The notes beneath the pieces were generated by a model. It was not told the DNA's origin, made no database searches, and worked only from the letters and a program-made list of their open reading frames with translations. From NCBI RefSeq assembly GCF_030954495.1, contig NZ_JAVHUW010000046.1:81761-145760 (forward strand): DNA of 64,000 bases, in the 5' to 3' direction. Source of the stretch: Candidatus Desulfosporosinus nitrosoreducens. GTDB taxonomy: Bacteria > Bacillota > Desulfitobacteriia > Desulfitobacteriales > Desulfitobacteriaceae. Positions 46,752 through 55,992 of this stretch are shown one piece after another. Numbering within the stretch: the stretch's first letter is position 1; every line of letters begins with the position of its first letter. Position numbers and translations under genes: made by a program.

Positions 46752-47372
46752 ATGTTAAAGAAACTTTTTTCAACCTTATTTATTTTGTTTTCTTTATTGT
46801 TATGGGCAGTACCTGTCCAAGCAGCTACTATCCCGTCCGGTTATAATATTTGGACCCTGCAGACCACAACGGACACTCATAAAGTCTGGACCGTGAAATT
46901 TAACATGCCGGCAGACAGTAATTCCCTAAACAACACTAACCTCTATATAACAGATGATAATAACAAGGTGGTAAACACTACCCTGACCACTAGTGGAACC
47001 TCTGTCCAAATCAAACCGTCAGCCGCTTTTATTGCGGGAAACAGATACTGGATCTTTATCACCGGAAATATTACCTTTGTCAATGGAAAACTTCATCTCA
47101 CCCAACCCTTAGCAATCCCCTTTATAGTAACCGTGCCGAATAGCGAGATCACTTCTGTATCTGATAGCTATTCCAGTTTAATCACAAGCCTTACCGTAAC
47201 CACCAGCCCCGAAGTGTATAGTGTAAAAATCAACCAAACCTATATGCTCTATCAGGGCAATAACACCTATACACTGGGAATGACCGCTCTGAAACAAGGA
47301 AGCAAGGTCACGATATCTGCTTACGACAGCAACGGCAAAAGTTTGCAAAGCCAAACCTACATTGTAAATTAA
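46752..47372 (+). CDS. Small secreted Ig-like (CopC/Big_5-like) protein
   Basis: 206 residues from ATG 46752 (GGAGGTGAT upstream; the longer frame from 46737 includes that site). Signal peptide ~1-25 (LLWAVPVQAA). Two beta domains: the first (~35-125) has the SbsA/CopC-like VWTVKFNMPADSNSLNNTN pattern. Co-transcribed with the repeat protein, 20 bp downstream. Confidence 0.75.
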   Translation: MLKKLFSTLFILFSLLLWAVPVQAATIPSGYNIWTLQTTTDTHKVWTVKFNMPADSNSLNNTNLYITDDNNKVVNTTLTTSGTSVQIKPSAAFIAGNRYWIFITGNITFVNGKLHLTQPLAIPFIVTVPNSEITSVSDSYSSLITSLTVTTSPEVYSVKINQTYMLYQGNNTYTLGMTALKQGSKVTISAYDSNGKSLQSQTYIVN

Positions 47373-47400
47373 TGATTCTTATTAATTGCATTAAATAACA

Positions 47401-47436
47401 AACAAATCTCACGCTTTTGAAAGCGTGAGATTTGTT
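47401..47436 (+). terminator. Terminator of the repeat-protein operon
   Basis: AAATCTCACGCTTT / AAGCGTGAGATTT stem with a short loop, then GTTT. Confidence 0.8.
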
Positions 47437-47523
47437 TAAGATAACTCAAAAATTAGTTTAGTTATCCTTTTTCAACTTCATTTATGTAGGAATAATGGCG
47501 AAAGCTTCGATCATAACCTTGGA

Positions 47524-47910
47524 TTAGAAAGTATTAGTCAAATCAAGCTTGCCACCAACAGCAGTTACACTATCAACTTCAGGTGTTAAGGGTGTGCCGG
47601 TTAATTGGGATTCAATCATCCCTTGAACAGTAGCTGCGCTAGCCGTTGAATTTGCCTTAAATAGAGCATCTGATTTCAGAATATCATACCCATTTCCATT
47701 AACCTCATAGGAATAACTACTCATGTGAGCTAATAGATCAAGGAACATGCTCGGGTTTAGTATTAATTGTGTAACGTTACCCATATTAATCGAACCCTTC
47801 CAAAGATCGCCATTCGAAGCTAAGGCAGGCGTAACTAGTGTAGTAAATAGCACACCTGTTAATGTTAAGGTAGATAAAACTTTAAAGATTTTCGATTTTC
47901 TTTTTATCAT
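47524..47910 (-). CDS. Head-module stub (signal peptide + shared N-terminal module)
   Basis: 128 residues, ATG behind AAGGGGAATAAGGAT. Signal peptide ~1-31 (VLFTTLVTPALAS), then the module shared by four other genes here: NGDLWKGSINMGNVTQLILN, MFLDLLAHMSSYSYEVNGNG, ALFKAN and TVQGMIESQLTGTPL. It ends abruptly with DSVTAVGGKLDLTNTF, which resembles the first strand of an Ig-like body domain. So it looks like a head whose body has been removed. No Cys. Function of the module is unknown; a surface targeting or attachment role is a guess. Confidence 0.75.
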   Translation of the reverse strand: MIKRKSKIFKVLSTLTLTGVLFTTLVTPALASNGDLWKGSINMGNVTQLILNPSMFLDLLAHMSSYSYEVNGNGYDILKSDALFKANSTASAATVQGMIESQLTGTPLTPEVDSVTAVGGKLDLTNTF

Positions 47911-48597
47911 ATATCCTTATTCCCCTTTCTTTTTATTCTTTAAACTATAATATCATACAGTAATTATACAGATCTAGGATGATATTTCCAAATCCATAAT
48001 CTAAGGTCCAAAGATTTTAGCCAAAATTTATCAATATTCCTTGAATAGCACAGTTGATTAACGATGAGCCGGTTTCTCAATGTAGCTTGGGCGGGGCCAG
48101 CGATATATACGTCTGAATGAAGGCCTATTAAACAGTTTAATGATCGGCAGCTGTTGCCGCAACTGCCGATCGAGTGGGTAAGCTTAGATAAACGCCTTAA
48201 ATACTACCTGGTTTTGATTTTTACTGTTGCACATAGTGGGTCTACTATTCATTGTGAATAAATAGGAAAGTTGCAAGGCATTAGTTATTTATAGCTTTGA
48301 ACGTTCTATTATATTTCGTAGCATAATCTTTTGCGGTAAATGGGTCATATCCTATAATTTGCTTGGACCGAAATTGAATATTCATTATCATACAGAAGCT
48401 TAGTTGCCGCCGATTCAAATCTTACGCTACTTAAGCCCATATTGCCTTCAAAAATGCCACCAATATATGTTATGCTTTCAAGAAGATTAATCGTTGTTAA
48501 GCCATCGCAGCCCGAAAAGCATACATACCGAAAAGATTTTTAATAAACTAGCCGATAATCCTGTTGACACTTTTTATAAAGGAGGAGAAGAGCTTTT
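47911..48597. other. ~690-bp non-coding gap with palindromic repeat
   Basis: AT-rich DNA between two divergent head-module genes. Contains one copy of the GGCAG palindrome (48142-48171); no gene seen. Confidence 0.6.
48142..48171 (+). repeat. GGCAG palindromic repeat, copy 1
   Basis: GATCGGCAG and CTGCCGATC arms (9 bp perfect) around CTGTTGCCGCAA, itself with a TTGC/GCAA pair. Same core as copies at 52587, 52851 and 57204. Confidence 0.7.
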
Positions 48598-51500
48598 ATG
48601 ATAAAAGTAAAATCCAAACTTAATAAATTATTATTAACATTAGCATTAACTTGTACGCTCTTTACTACATTTACTATGCCTGCGCTAGCTTCAAATGGCG
48701 ATATTTGGAAGAGTTCAACAGATATAGGTAATGTTACACAATTAATATTACACCCAAGCATGTTCCTTGATCTCTTAACGAACATGAGTAACTATTCTTA
48801 TGAAGTTAATGGAAAAGGCTATGATATTGCTAAAACAAATGCTCTATTTATAGCAAATCCAACGGCTAGTGTAGTTACCGTACAAGGCTTGATTGAATCA
48901 CAATTAACAGGTATACCTTTAGTTACGGCAAAAACTTTGTCTGCAACTTATTCTACGGCACTTGGAGTGCCTTATTGTAGTGTTAAATTGCCAGATAAAA
49001 CGCAAACTGTAACAAATCTCACCGTGGATAGTACGAAGAAAATTGAAGGAACAGATTATAGTGTGTCCTCAGGAATCGTAAATATTACGAATGTTACAGC
49101 TAATAATGTGATAATTATTACAACTTCAGATGGTAATACCTATACAGTTAGCCAAGCTGAAACTATAAATGTCGCTTCTGTAGAAACGGTTAGCGTGTCA
49201 ACATCAGTCGGAACGGCTCCGATATTACCAGCAACAGTAAGTGCCACAATGAGCGATGGTTCAGTTCAAAGTGTTCCAGTAAAATGGGCGGATGTAGATC
49301 AGAGTAAGTATGTGACAACAGGTGCCTTCACAGTTATTGGAACAATTGACAATTCAACTATACCAGCCCTTGCAAATGTGACGGTAACAACCCCTTCGCT
49401 TGCTAATGTTAGCGACAGTGAAGTTGCCTATGTTTCGGTCAAGGAACTATCAGACCCAAAGTATTTGGGACGTGAGCCAGGAACCCAAGGTTATACAAAA
49501 GCAGCTCAATATGTTGCAAATGCGTTTCAACAATTAGGGCTAACCCCAGACGGAGATTCAAATACATTTTTACAAGCATATCAAACTGGTTTGGCTCAGT
49601 TTTCATCAGAACCAACTCTATCAATTAATGGAAACAAATTGCAAGTCATGAAGGACTTTAAGCCACATGGGACGTCAAAATCGGGAACCATCTCAGGGAA
49701 TCAGCTTGTATATGTGGGTAATGGCTTCTCTTCCGACTACTCAGGTGTAGATGTTACCGGCAAGCTCGTGGCATTTACCGGTGACATGACTGGGACCGGC
49801 ACACCCACTGGGGTCATGGATCGAGTGGTTTATGCTGTGAATAAAGGAGCTGCTGGGGCACTCATTATTTCAGGAATTATGTATCCGATTACGAGTTTTG
49901 AACGCCCACTTCGTTACAACTATAGTCAAGCTCTTGCAGATTATATTTCACCTGAAACGGCTCAATTGCTCGGAATAAATCTATCTGGTCAAACACCGCA
50001 AATTGTTAATGCCCAAGTTCAGGGAGATATTTCTATTACTAGAACACCCAATCAAACGTCTTATAATGTACTTGGATTAATTCCTGGTCAAGACCCGACC
50101 AAAACGGTTATGATCGAGGCTAATTTAGACGGTTATGGTACGCTCCCAGATGGGACAGTTTTCCCAGGAGCAAGTGCTGATGCGGCAGGTGTTGGAGATC
50201 TCATCGGCCTTGCTTATTATTATCACAGTTTGAAGACGCCACCGCAATGTAACATTCTCTTGGCTGCCATCGGCAGTGAATGTTATGACCGCTCTGGTAT
50301 TCAATGGTTTCTGCAACATCAAGGTAACGTGGGCAAGATTGTCGCCGACGTGAATTTATATGACGTGGGTAGTACAGAAAAGCAAAAATATATCGCCGTT
50401 AATGCTGGTTATTCTCAATTAGATGCAGCCGCTAGATTTGCTACCAAGCTTGATTCCTGCTATTCTTCAGAGGTACATGATTCGGATGCCGATACTTTTG
50501 GATCGTTGTATAATTTTGATAACGCCCAAATGGATGTGACAAAAATACCCAATGCGTTTATTCGTATGTGTGACTCTACAGAAGATTCGGCAGCGGATAC
50601 ATTTGAAACAATTAAGCAACAATCCCTTCAAGATTCTATGGCCATTGCTAAGCAGATAATATTCTATGTATCAGCTGTCAATGACCAGCCTGCTTCCTTT
50701 AATTCCGCTGCAGTAAAGCAGGTACAAGTGCAGGAAGTTGGTCATACGATGTCTGAATATGATACTGCTCATTTTGAACTATTTTGGGAGCAACCATTTG
50801 ATCAAGCAATTCCTGGCCTTGTTCCAATGTTGGATCAAGTTTGGGATGAGGATGAATGGTGGAACTACAATCCAGTTATTAACCAAAAGATTAAATTGTA
50901 TCTTGTCACATCGTCTCAGGAAGGTTGGGCAACGGCACATCGCACACCCGAATCTACGAATGCAACAAGTGGTGGAATACAGAGTCCAGGAAATTATAGT
51001 GTCAGCGTTGTTATGTCTAATGGATCTACCGATGCCAATCAAATCATAGGTTGTCCCGCCCATGAATTTAATCATGATGCAGCAACGTATAATTTAATGA
51101 AGGTTTACCATAATGTTACTTCCTTTGCAAATGGCAACATCATCAAACAAACAAACTGTGATTTGGATAATCAAGAGTGTTCAGGACACTTGACACCTCT
51201 GTTGTTTGCTCCTAATTACGTCGGATTTTCAGGGGTAGTACAGTACTATTCATCCATTAGTGACCTTTTTCAAGCCCAAAATGACTCAAACATAGATTGG
51301 AGCAGTTATATTGGCGACGCATTTCAACGTATGACACCTGATCAGTGGTTTCCGCATTATGATCAACTTGGGAGCCTATATACTTATATCTGGGAAAATT
51401 ATGGCCCTGATAAGGCTCGTGAAATTTGTTATGCTATGTATGCGGATTCTCGGAATTTACAAAGTACCATACAGACTGAACTTAATGTGCCATTTCAACA

Positions 51501-51858
51501 AGTGGAAGATGACTGGTTTACATGGATGAAAACTTGTAACTCCAACTCTTCAAATACAAATACGAATAGCCCACTAGGATTACATGTATTTAATCAAGGA
51601 TTTGAATACATTTTTAGCCAAGGTATCCGGCTTTCTGGGAACAATGTGATCACAATTACTGATCCACAGGGTAAGCAAATATCATTGGATTCTATCTCCT
51701 TTTCTGAAGCAGATAGTTCTGGGCTCACGATACGATCGAGTTCTTTCCAAAAAGGTGTCGTTTACACCGTAAATATTCAACCGAACGCAATAAGTTATGT
51801 AACAGGCGATTCTGCAGACCCTCAGGGAATGAATTTTACATTTTCTGTAACACCATAA
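48598..51858 (+). CDS. Head module + Ig + degenerate M28 + MA-like metallopeptidase protein
   Basis: 1086 residues, ATG behind AAAGGAGGAG. Signal peptide and head module 1-108; Big_4-type Ig ~190-265 (VGTAPILPATVSATMSDGS); M28-type aminopeptidase fold with PA-like insert ~275-690. The M28 metal sites are partly lost: Asn509 replaces the first His (EANLDG), Ser560 replaces one Glu (IGSEC) and Asp659 replaces the last His, while Asp528 and Asp589 remain. Residues ~715-990 resemble a gluzincin (MA) domain with HEFNH at 822-826, but the expected downstream Glu seems to be Ser878. C-terminal Big_5-like domain. AT-rich codons. Confidence 0.8.
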   Translation: MIKVKSKLNKLLLTLALTCTLFTTFTMPALASNGDIWKSSTDIGNVTQLILHPSMFLDLLTNMSNYSYEVNGKGYDIAKTNALFIANPTASVVTVQGLIESQLTGIPLVTAKTLSATYSTALGVPYCSVKLPDKTQTVTNLTVDSTKKIEGTDYSVSSGIVNITNVTANNVIIITTSDGNTYTVSQAETINVASVETVSVSTSVGTAPILPATVSATMSDGSVQSVPVKWADVDQSKYVTTGAFTVIGTIDNSTIPALANVTVTTPSLANVSDSEVAYVSVKELSDPKYLGREPGTQGYTKAAQYVANAFQQLGLTPDGDSNTFLQAYQTGLAQFSSEPTLSINGNKLQVMKDFKPHGTSKSGTISGNQLVYVGNGFSSDYSGVDVTGKLVAFTGDMTGTGTPTGVMDRVVYAVNKGAAGALIISGIMYPITSFERPLRYNYSQALADYISPETAQLLGINLSGQTPQIVNAQVQGDISITRTPNQTSYNVLGLIPGQDPTKTVMIEANLDGYGTLPDGTVFPGASADAAGVGDLIGLAYYYHSLKTPPQCNILLAAIGSECYDRSGIQWFLQHQGNVGKIVADVNLYDVGSTEKQKYIAVNAGYSQLDAAARFATKLDSCYSSEVHDSDADTFGSLYNFDNAQMDVTKIPNAFIRMCDSTEDSAADTFETIKQQSLQDSMAIAKQIIFYVSAVNDQPASFNSAAVKQVQVQEVGHTMSEYDTAHFELFWEQPFDQAIPGLVPMLDQVWDEDEWWNYNPVINQKIKLYLVTSSQEGWATAHRTPESTNATSGGIQSPGNYSVSVVMSNGSTDANQIIGCPAHEFNHDAATYNLMKVYHNVTSFANGNIIKQTNCDLDNQECSGHLTPLLFAPNYVGFSGVVQYYSSISDLFQAQNDSNIDWSSYIGDAFQRMTPDQWFPHYDQLGSLYTYIWENYGPDKAREICYAMYADSRNLQSTIQTELNVPFQQVEDDWFTWMKTCNSNSSNTNTNSPLGLHVFNQGFEYIFSQGIRLSGNNVITITDPQGKQISLDSISFSEADSSGLTIRSSSFQKGVVYTVNIQPNAISYVTGDSADPQGMNFTFSVTP

Positions 51859-52076
51859 AGATATGAGTGATTCATATGATCTGGATTGATCCTTTTAGCT
51901 CCAAGTAGCGAAGGAAACGGAAAGTTCCTTTCTTTATACACTACTGTCGCTATTCGCTAAATCTTTACAATCATAAAAAACAAACTCAATGCTGTTACAG
52001 GAACTCCACCTAAATGCTTGGTATTGTGACATCTCCTCCAGCCCCGGTGTATTTCGTAATTGGGCTTTACCATCAA

Positions 52077-52442
52077 TTATGGCATGGGTAAAATCTTGTC
52101 ATTGCTGGTATTTCCAGTTAGAGGAGCCCCTATTAATTGTGTTTCAATCATATTTGCAACAATACTTACATTATCCCTTGGATGTGCTTTAAATAGCTCA
52201 TTGGCTTGTGCAATATCATAACCCTTTCCATTGACTTCATAAGAATAATTACTCATGTGAGCTAACATATCGAGGAAAATGTCGGGGTGTAATAATAATT
52301 GTGTAACATTTCCGATATCTATTGATCCTTTCCAAATATCACCTGTCGAAGCCAGGACAGGAGTTGGTATGGCAGTAACAATGATCCCCATAACAATTGT
52401 TGCAAGTAATCTCTTTGATTTGGTGAATAGTATTTTTTTCAT
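52077..52442 (-). CDS. Head-module stub, second copy
   Basis: 121 residues, ATG behind GAAGGAGGAAC. Signal peptide ~1-31, then IWKGSIDIGNVTQLLLHPDI, HMSNYSYEVNGKG and NMIETQLIGAPLTG; it stops after NTSNDKILPMP. DNA near the start and its leader is very close to the 56027 gene, so one is a recent copy of the other. Like the 47524 gene it is a head with no body. Confidence 0.75.
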   Translation of the reverse strand: MKKILFTKSKRLLATIVMGIIVTAIPTPVLASTGDIWKGSIDIGNVTQLLLHPDIFLDMLAHMSNYSYEVNGKGYDIAQANELFKAHPRDNVSIVANMIETQLIGAPLTGNTSNDKILPMP

Positions 52443-52463
52443 ATGTGTTCCTCCTTCTATTTA

Positions 52464-52484
52464 TCTGAAAACTACTATAACACC
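52464..52484 (-). promoter_or_regulatory. Leader/promoter shared with the 56027 gene
   Basis: On the minus strand it reads GTGTTATAGTA-TTTTCAGA; 19 of 21 positions agree with 55993-56013. TGTTATAGT looks like an extended -10 box. Confidence 0.45.
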
Positions 52485-52586
52485 AAACAATTATATTTTT
52501 TGTTGAATTTTGTATGTTATAATATTTTATGATTTCTTGATTTTATTAAGATATAAAAATAACCGCCCACTGGATGGTTTAGGGAG

Positions 52587-52615
52587 CGGTAGCTGTTGCC
52601 ACAACTGCCGACCGG
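52587..52615 (+). repeat. GGCAG palindromic repeat, copy 2
   Basis: Core AGCTGTTGCCACAACTGCCG at 52591-52610, identical in inverted form to 52856-52875 (copy 3). Confidence 0.7.
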
Positions 52616-52850
52616 TATACCGAGAAAGAGGGAGAAAGATTCGGCTGTACTAGCTTATTCTTAAAAGAGTTTATCCACCTTCTTCACAGGAAGCAACAAA
52701 ACCTCTAAATAACTCCTAAGCTCTTATTAAGTCTTCATTATTTATTGATATTTCTATGTTAGAATTCGATAATTTTTGATCTATACTTAAATTATTCCTC
52801 AGATTAGCACCATGTCAATGACACTACCTTTATAGGATACACTGCATTTA

Positions 52851-52884
52851 TCGACCGGCAGTTGTGGCAACAGCTGCCGACCAG
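52851..52884 (-). repeat. GGCAG palindromic repeat, copy 3
   Basis: Inverted relative to copy 2 with a 20-bp perfect match. Its left flank (TTTATAGGATACACTGCAT) is shared with copy 4. Confidence 0.7.
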
Positions 52885-52930
52885 AAGAATAGCCTTCCAC
52901 ATTAAACTACGTGGGGGCTATTCTTGTTTT
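52885..52930 (+). terminator. Terminator hairpin before headless body 1
   Basis: AAGAATAGCC / GGCTATTCTT (with inner CCAC/GTGG), then GTTTT. It lies 37 bp upstream of the 14-bp sequence at 52967. Confidence 0.7.
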
Positions 52931-52946
52931 CACTTAGAATTCCTAA

Positions 52947-53468
52947 GGGTTTTCATTATTCCGGGTAAGTGCTATTAACGGAACTATCACAGTAACACTA
53001 AACACCGCGATAACCGTCGTTCCTGCGGTCGGCGACTTTATGATTAGCCAATCTATCAATGGTGGGGGGGCCTTGAGTGTTACTCCCAAAGATGTTACTC
53101 TCGACCAAACTGGAAAAATAGTAACATTATCCGTTTCCACGGTAACTGCTACAACTAGCCCACAATCTATAGTCTACAGTGTATCCTGTAAAGGTACATC
53201 AACCGCTTACTATGCATCCTTCATAGTTTCACCTGTAGCAGCACCCGCGGCGCCTTCAGTTACGGCCGATGATGCTGCTAATGTTATAGTCGGAGCTGAC
53301 GCCACCATGGAATATTCGACGGACAATGGTTCTACTTACACAGCTTACGATGTAGCTACGCCTCCTACATTCACCGGCGACCAAACAGTCTTAGTCCGTG
53401 TGGCTGCAAACTCTACTACTGGTGCACCTGCCAGTGCCGATACTACCCTGACTTTTACAACTCCCTAA
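52947..53468 (+). pseudogene. Headless surface-protein body fragment 1
   Basis: Open frame of ~174 codons with no plausible start; first ATG at 53040 has no ribosome site. From the AAGTGCTATTAACG sequence it reads VSAINGTITVTLNTAI, then an Ig-like domain (QSIVYSVSCKGTSTAYYASF) and a second module (APSVTADDAANVIVGADATM) as found in big clostridial surface proteins. Ends TLTFTTP before a strong terminator. A 5'-truncated, presumably silent cassette; alternatively a decayed gene. Confidence 0.65.
52967..52980 (+). repeat. 14-bp junction sequence, copy 1
   Basis: AAGTGCTATTAACG, identical to 58016-58029. In both places it encodes SAIN in the same frame and marks where the headless body frame begins to match surface proteins. 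Confidence 0.6.
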
Positions 53469-53563
53469 CACTTGCTTCTTTTTGGCCAAACATATTGCTA
53501 TCCAATAATATAGAAATAAAAAGTATGCAATTGAGTCTCTTCAATAATAGTTTCGTAGGACAT

Positions 53564-53597
53564 AAAATGGACCTCGGTTGTACCGAGGTCCATTTTT
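53564..53597 (+). terminator. Terminator of body fragment 1
   Basis: AAAATGGACCTCGGT / ACCGAGGTCCATTTTT with a TGT loop. Strong stem and T-run. Confidence 0.85.
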
Positions 53598-53635
53598 CAC
53601 TACATCAAAACAAAACGTACAATTGTTAAATTTAA

Positions 53636-53775
53636 TTACATAGTAGCTGATCCGTCAGCGGCCTGCTTCAGGGCACGAAGTTGATTCTTTGTCTTGTTTG
53701 CAGCCTTCGCCCATCAGAACGACTTTGCCGTTATACTGCAGCAAGGGAGCGGTGCGAGAGAACCGGGTAAACTAT
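53636..53775 (-). pseudogene. Frameshifted gene remnant, maybe transposase
   Basis: One frame gives LLQYNGKVVLMGEGCKQDKES, which recalls the start of some clostridial DDE transposases; another frame ends NQLRALKQAADGSATM and a stop. GC content is higher than the surroundings. Only a decayed piece is present. Confidence 0.3.
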
Positions 53776-54107
53776 TTATTGTAACCCTCTCTGCGATTGG
53801 ATCTCCTTTCTGGTGTGCGAGCCTTTAGGATATCACCAAATCGACAGAGTGGGTTATGTTGCATAAACTTTAATTCCGCTTGTCTATAACTATATTTTAA
53901 AATTAAAATACGCTTTATAGTTACTAAAACAGTGTATACACTTCTACGTAGTCTAATTTCTTTACTTATACATATTACTACAAAATATTACATATATCTA
54001 CTATCTATTCACTTTAAATTTTTCCATGCTAACCATATTTTATATGATCCTGCCACGTTTATAAAAATTAATCCAAGAAATAATATCTTCAGAGGGGGCT
54101 GCAGTTT

Positions 54108-54968
54108 GTGTTACTAAGAGAAGCTATACTTTTATTTAAGAAGCATCTTATAATCAATGAACGATCTTCTGAAACGCTGCGTGCTTACATGATTGAACTT
54201 GAAAATTTTACTCAATATCATGAAAATCAATATAATGGTCCGGTTTACCTCGAAGAAATTACAGTAGGAGACATCGAGGAATTCCTGCACGTACTCAAAA
54301 TTAGAGGAAGCCACGCCTCCCGCCGCAGCAGAATGGTTTATATCCTACGCTCATTTTATAATTTTGCCACCCGCCAGGAATTAGTAAGCAACAATGTAGC
54401 TGCACGTGTTGACTCTATCAAGGTGCAACAAACTGAGAGAACCTTTTTAAGTGATCAAGAATTTGAAGAATTAGTATCTGTGATATCAAACAAGGCAGTG
54501 AAAGTCCTCGTTTATACCCTGTTCATGACCGGTTTGCGGATTAAGGAAGCATTGGATCTTACCTTGAAAGACGTAGATCTTGCCGCTAAAGTTATTCGTG
54601 TCAAACACGGTAAGGGTAATAAAAGTCGTATTGTTCCAATTAGTAACCGACTGTTACCTATACTGCGGCAATATGTTATTAAGATCAGGCCAAAATGTGA
54701 CAGCTCTAATTTCTTTGCCACCAAGGTTTCCGGACAGCTCTCCGCCAGTATGGCTAATAAAACACTCAAACAGGCCATAACAAGGCTTGGCTGGAACAAA
54801 AAAGTTACCTGTCATATCCTTCGCCATAGCTTCGCCAGCCACTTAGTTCGAAACAACGTCAATATCGTACGTGTCCAAAAGCTTTTAGGCCACTCCAGCT
54901 TGAAAACAACAAGCATTTATACCCATGCGACCATTGATGAACTGACAGAAGCTGTCAATACCTTTTAA
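54108..54968 (+). CDS. Tyrosine recombinase (XerC/D-like integrase)
   Basis: 286 residues, GTG start behind AGAGGGGGC. N-terminal SAM-like core-binding domain ~1-95; catalytic domain ~105-286 with the full set Arg (TGLRIKE), Lys (KHGKGNK), HxxR (CHILRHSF), His (LLGHSSLKTT) and nucleophile Tyr (TSIYTHAT). Size and layout match XerC/D or small integron/transposon-type recombinases, and it is too small to be a typical phage integrase. It is followed 30 bp later by a duplicated-HTH protein, and flanked on both sides by headless surface-protein bodies. Confidence 0.92.
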   Translation: MLLREAILLFKKHLIINERSSETLRAYMIELENFTQYHENQYNGPVYLEEITVGDIEEFLHVLKIRGSHASRRSRMVYILRSFYNFATRQELVSNNVAARVDSIKVQQTERTFLSDQEFEELVSVISNKAVKVLVYTLFMTGLRIKEALDLTLKDVDLAAKVIRVKHGKGNKSRIVPISNRLLPILRQYVIKIRPKCDSSNFFATKVSGQLSASMANKTLKQAITRLGWNKKVTCHILRHSFASHLVRNNVNIVRVQKLLGHSSLKTTSIYTHATIDELTEAVNTF

Positions 54969-54998
54969 GTGACTTTATTATTGTTAGGAGATTTATTC

Positions 54999-55817
54999 AT
55001 GTCTCAACAAAATTATTCCTGTTCAAAGAAGGAACGCGTTCATCAAATACTTAAGCTATTACAAGCAGGCCAACCTCGTGAGAAAATTGCTGATCAATTT
55101 GGCTACAGTACTTGGAAGAGTTTGGATATTTATATGAGGAGGCACGGTTTCACTTGGGACAGTCAAAGAAATATTTATACTAATGCTGCAGTTGAGAACC
55201 CCCCGGGTGAGTTAGGCAACACTAACATTGCAGACATTAATGCCAAGCCAACAGATGTCAGCCCTGAAGAGATCGTGAGGCTTTTCAGCATCGGAATCCT
55301 TGACGCCAAAGAAATCGCTAAACAGACAGGTTTTTCCGGACATAAGGAAATGGCCTCCTACATGCGCCGCCGAGGTTATGTTTGGTCTTCTTCTTCTTTA
55401 AATTACTTTAACGCCAATCCCCCACCGGAGAAGCCAGGCTCCGCTGACAACAGCATAAAGGCAGAAGATATACCTCAAAAACAATTGGCCGAAGATTCTC
55501 TGAAACACTCATTAGCTGAAGCTGTGTCTATTGACAAGTACCTATCACTTTTAGATTTTCTCTGGCAATCCCGTAATAAATTAATTAAAATTATAGAATC
55601 AATCAACGATGAGACTAAAATCCAGTTTTATCATATTCCCGGCAAAGCAAAAACTAAAAGTATTTTTTTATCAGACAGTCTTTCTGATCTTATGATGACA
55701 TTATGCGAAAAACATAGTCTAAGCCAAAGACAAGGATATGAGGCGGCCCTAGTAGAATATTTATCCAGATATGGCTTTCGCGAACAGATAGACGAATTGC
55801 TCAATGTTCAGAAATAG
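54999..55817 (+). CDS. Duplicated-HTH DNA-binding protein, recombinase partner
   Basis: 272 residues from ATG 54999 (TTAGGAG upstream). Two similar HTH-like units: ~10-60 (KIADQFGYSTWKSLDIYMRRHGFTWD) and ~85-135 (EIAKQTGFSGHKEMASYMRRRGYVWS), each ending in an aromatic (I/L)Y(F) step, then a linker and a helical C-terminal domain ~165-272. I do not know the family. It could direct the recombinase to its sites or regulate it. Same operon as the recombinase; terminator follows. Confidence 0.75.
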   Translation: MSQQNYSCSKKERVHQILKLLQAGQPREKIADQFGYSTWKSLDIYMRRHGFTWDSQRNIYTNAAVENPPGELGNTNIADINAKPTDVSPEEIVRLFSIGILDAKEIAKQTGFSGHKEMASYMRRRGYVWSSSSLNYFNANPPPEKPGSADNSIKAEDIPQKQLAEDSLKHSLAEAVSIDKYLSLLDFLWQSRNKLIKIIESINDETKIQFYHIPGKAKTKSIFLSDSLSDLMMTLCEKHSLSQRQGYEAALVEYLSRYGFREQIDELLNVQK

Positions 55818-55831
55818 TTTTGTTTTCTCTT

Positions 55832-55875
55832 AGTATCGCTAATCACTTTTCGAAGTTAGCGATACTCCCTTTTTT
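55832..55875 (+). terminator. Terminator of the recombinase operon
   Basis: AGTATCGCTAA / TTAGCGATACT stem, then CCCTTTTTT. Confidence 0.85.
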
Positions 55876-55992
55876 CAGCAAGTCATCGCTCTCTTCGAGA
55901 AGTGTGCAGCTCGGCTCATGGGTACCTGTTAATTTAATATTTTCAGTTTTATTTGTTAAAAATATAATATTCGACAGATAAATTGTGTATTT

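Larger units (their letters stand above)
52443..52946. other. ~500-bp gap with two inverted palindromic repeats and a terminator
   Basis: Contains repeat copies 2 and 3 in opposite orientation around ~245 bp of AT-rich sequence, followed by a terminator hairpin. No gene seen in between. Confidence 0.6.
53469..54107. other. ~640-bp gap before the recombinase
   Basis: Holds a terminator, a possible transposase remnant (minus), and an AT-rich stretch with the recombinase promoter region. No intact gene. Confidence 0.55.

Noticed and set aside
44091..46773. Series of minus-strand open frames opposite the seven-repeat protein
   Set aside because: They mirror the repeat pattern of the plus-strand gene, lack ribosome sites, and look like antisense shadows of Thr/Ser-rich codons.
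48563..48568. TTGACA as -35 box of the 48598 gene
   Set aside because: It is only 30 bp before the start codon, leaving no room for -10, start site and ribosome site.
54108..54968. Phage integrase of a prophage
   Set aside because: No phage structural, lysis or replication genes, no tRNA target; neighbours are surface genes.
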